The translations under genes were made by a program, and so were the position numbers. From Campylobacterales bacterium (GTDB lineage: Bacteria > Campylobacterota > Campylobacteria > Campylobacterales > QNZT01): a stretch of 6,521 bases of DNA. Under the pieces are notes generated by a model. It searched no databases and was not told where the DNA came from. It saw nothing but the letters and a program-made list of their open reading frames with translations. The stretch's first letter is position 1; each line of letters starts with the position of its first letter. Shown here piece by piece: positions 6,115 through 6,521 of the stretch. The stretch spans positions 1 through 6,521 of the forward strand of contig DQSO01000048.1 in assembly GCA_015663225.1 (NCBI GenBank). The letters run 5' to 3'.

Positions 6115-6521
6115 TTAAACTAAATCTAACTCTTTAACTTCTTCTAAAACTTTATCATCTTGTTTTTGTTTCTCATTTTCTATCAAAATACAAAGCAGTT
6201 TTCCATGACTTGTACTTATCTCTTTTATATGTTTCTCTTTTGCATTTTCAATAAAACTCACACCATCGCTATTGCAAATAGTTTGTGGTACAGAGATTGA
6301 GACAACACCTAAGTGTTCTGGAAAATCTACTATTGATACTCCCATTATGATATTTGCAACCTCACTTGAGAGTTCTTCTAACATCTCATCGCTCTCTTGT
6401 TTAGAATATCCTTTAGGGATAAATGCACCTCTTAGTGCATCTTTCATCTGTGAGTTACAACTTAAGATACAACAACCATCATAACCGTTTGTAAAATCTA
6501 TCTTTGTACAGTGCTCATTTA
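6115..6521 (-). CDS. cheX: CheX/CheC-type chemotaxis phosphatase, partial (N-terminus outside the window)
   Basis: The reading frame has no stop from 6117 up to the window edge (134 codons visible), so the gene begins beyond 6521. The ATG at 6447 is internal. Upstream of that ATG the frame reads KIDFTNGYDGCCILSC, which matches the first beta strands of the CheX/CheC fold ('I.F.G...G...'). After it comes the helix with ELSSEVANIIMG, carrying the phosphatase motif E-x-x-N (E at 6361-6363, N at 6352-6354), then a strand with VSISVPQTICN. CheX and CheC proteins dephosphorylate CheY-P. Only one ExxN motif is visible, as in CheX. The C-terminal ~25 residues are charged and Lys/Glu-rich. It sits directly upstream of the CheY-like gene, its likely substrate. 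The exact subfamily (CheX or other) is inferred. Confidence 0.75.
   Translation of the reverse strand, partial: NEHCTKIDFTNGYDGCCILSCNSQMKDALRGAFIPKGYSKQESDEMLEELSSEVANIIMGVSIVDFPEHLGVVSISVPQTICNSDGVSFIENAKEKHIKEISTSHGKLLCILIENEKQKQDDKVLEEVKELDLV

Noticed and set aside
6272..6484. Plus-strand 70-codon ORF opposite the CheX-like gene
   Set aside because: It is a shadow: the opposite strand encodes conserved CheX-like motifs over the same bases.

Overview
The window looks like a chromosomal segment from a Campylobacterota (epsilonproteobacterial) organism, probably a free-living type such as Sulfurimonas or Arcobacter relatives. The grounds are AT-rich DNA, dense overlapping genes, an LPS gene (so Gram-negative), and a CheX/CheY-type chemotaxis pair. 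The genus is inference from gene style only.

Layout. Positions 1-317 hold no intact gene. On the minus strand they carry what reads as the collapsed remains of an Amt-family ammonium transporter: a frameshifted N-terminal piece (about 152-314) and, less certainly, a C-terminal tail piece (about 86-149). A long inverted repeat (87-137) overlaps the tail piece. Next on the minus strand is kdsB (318-1022), which makes CMP-KDO for lipopolysaccharide. A 50-bp, nearly palindromic divergent control region (1023-1072) separates kdsB from a plus-strand run of six genes.

The six genes (1073-5690) overlap end to end by 13, 22, 4, 4 and 4 nt, so they look like one translationally coupled operon. They encode a TrmN6-like tRNA adenine methyltransferase, a YkgJ-type cysteine-cluster protein, a TPR protein with a lipoprotein-like N-terminus, indole-3-glycerol-phosphate synthase (trpC), and the small (DctQ) and large (DctM) membrane subunits of a TRAP transporter. 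The functions are mixed: RNA modification, a metal-binding protein, an envelope protein, one tryptophan enzyme and a solute importer. No substrate-binding DctP gene for the TRAP transporter is present.

After a 30-bp convergent gap, two minus-strand chemotaxis genes follow. One is a complete single-domain CheY-like response regulator (5721-6095). Upstream of it is a CheX/CheC-type phosphatase gene (6115 to beyond 6521) whose reading frame stays open to the window edge, so its start is outside. The pair suggests a phosphorylated regulator and its phosphatase.

I see no tRNA, rRNA, CRISPR array, insertion sequence or defence system. The most unusual items are the decayed amt locus and its hairpin, the symmetric divergent promoter region, and the mixed-function operon with an orphan TRAP permease pair.
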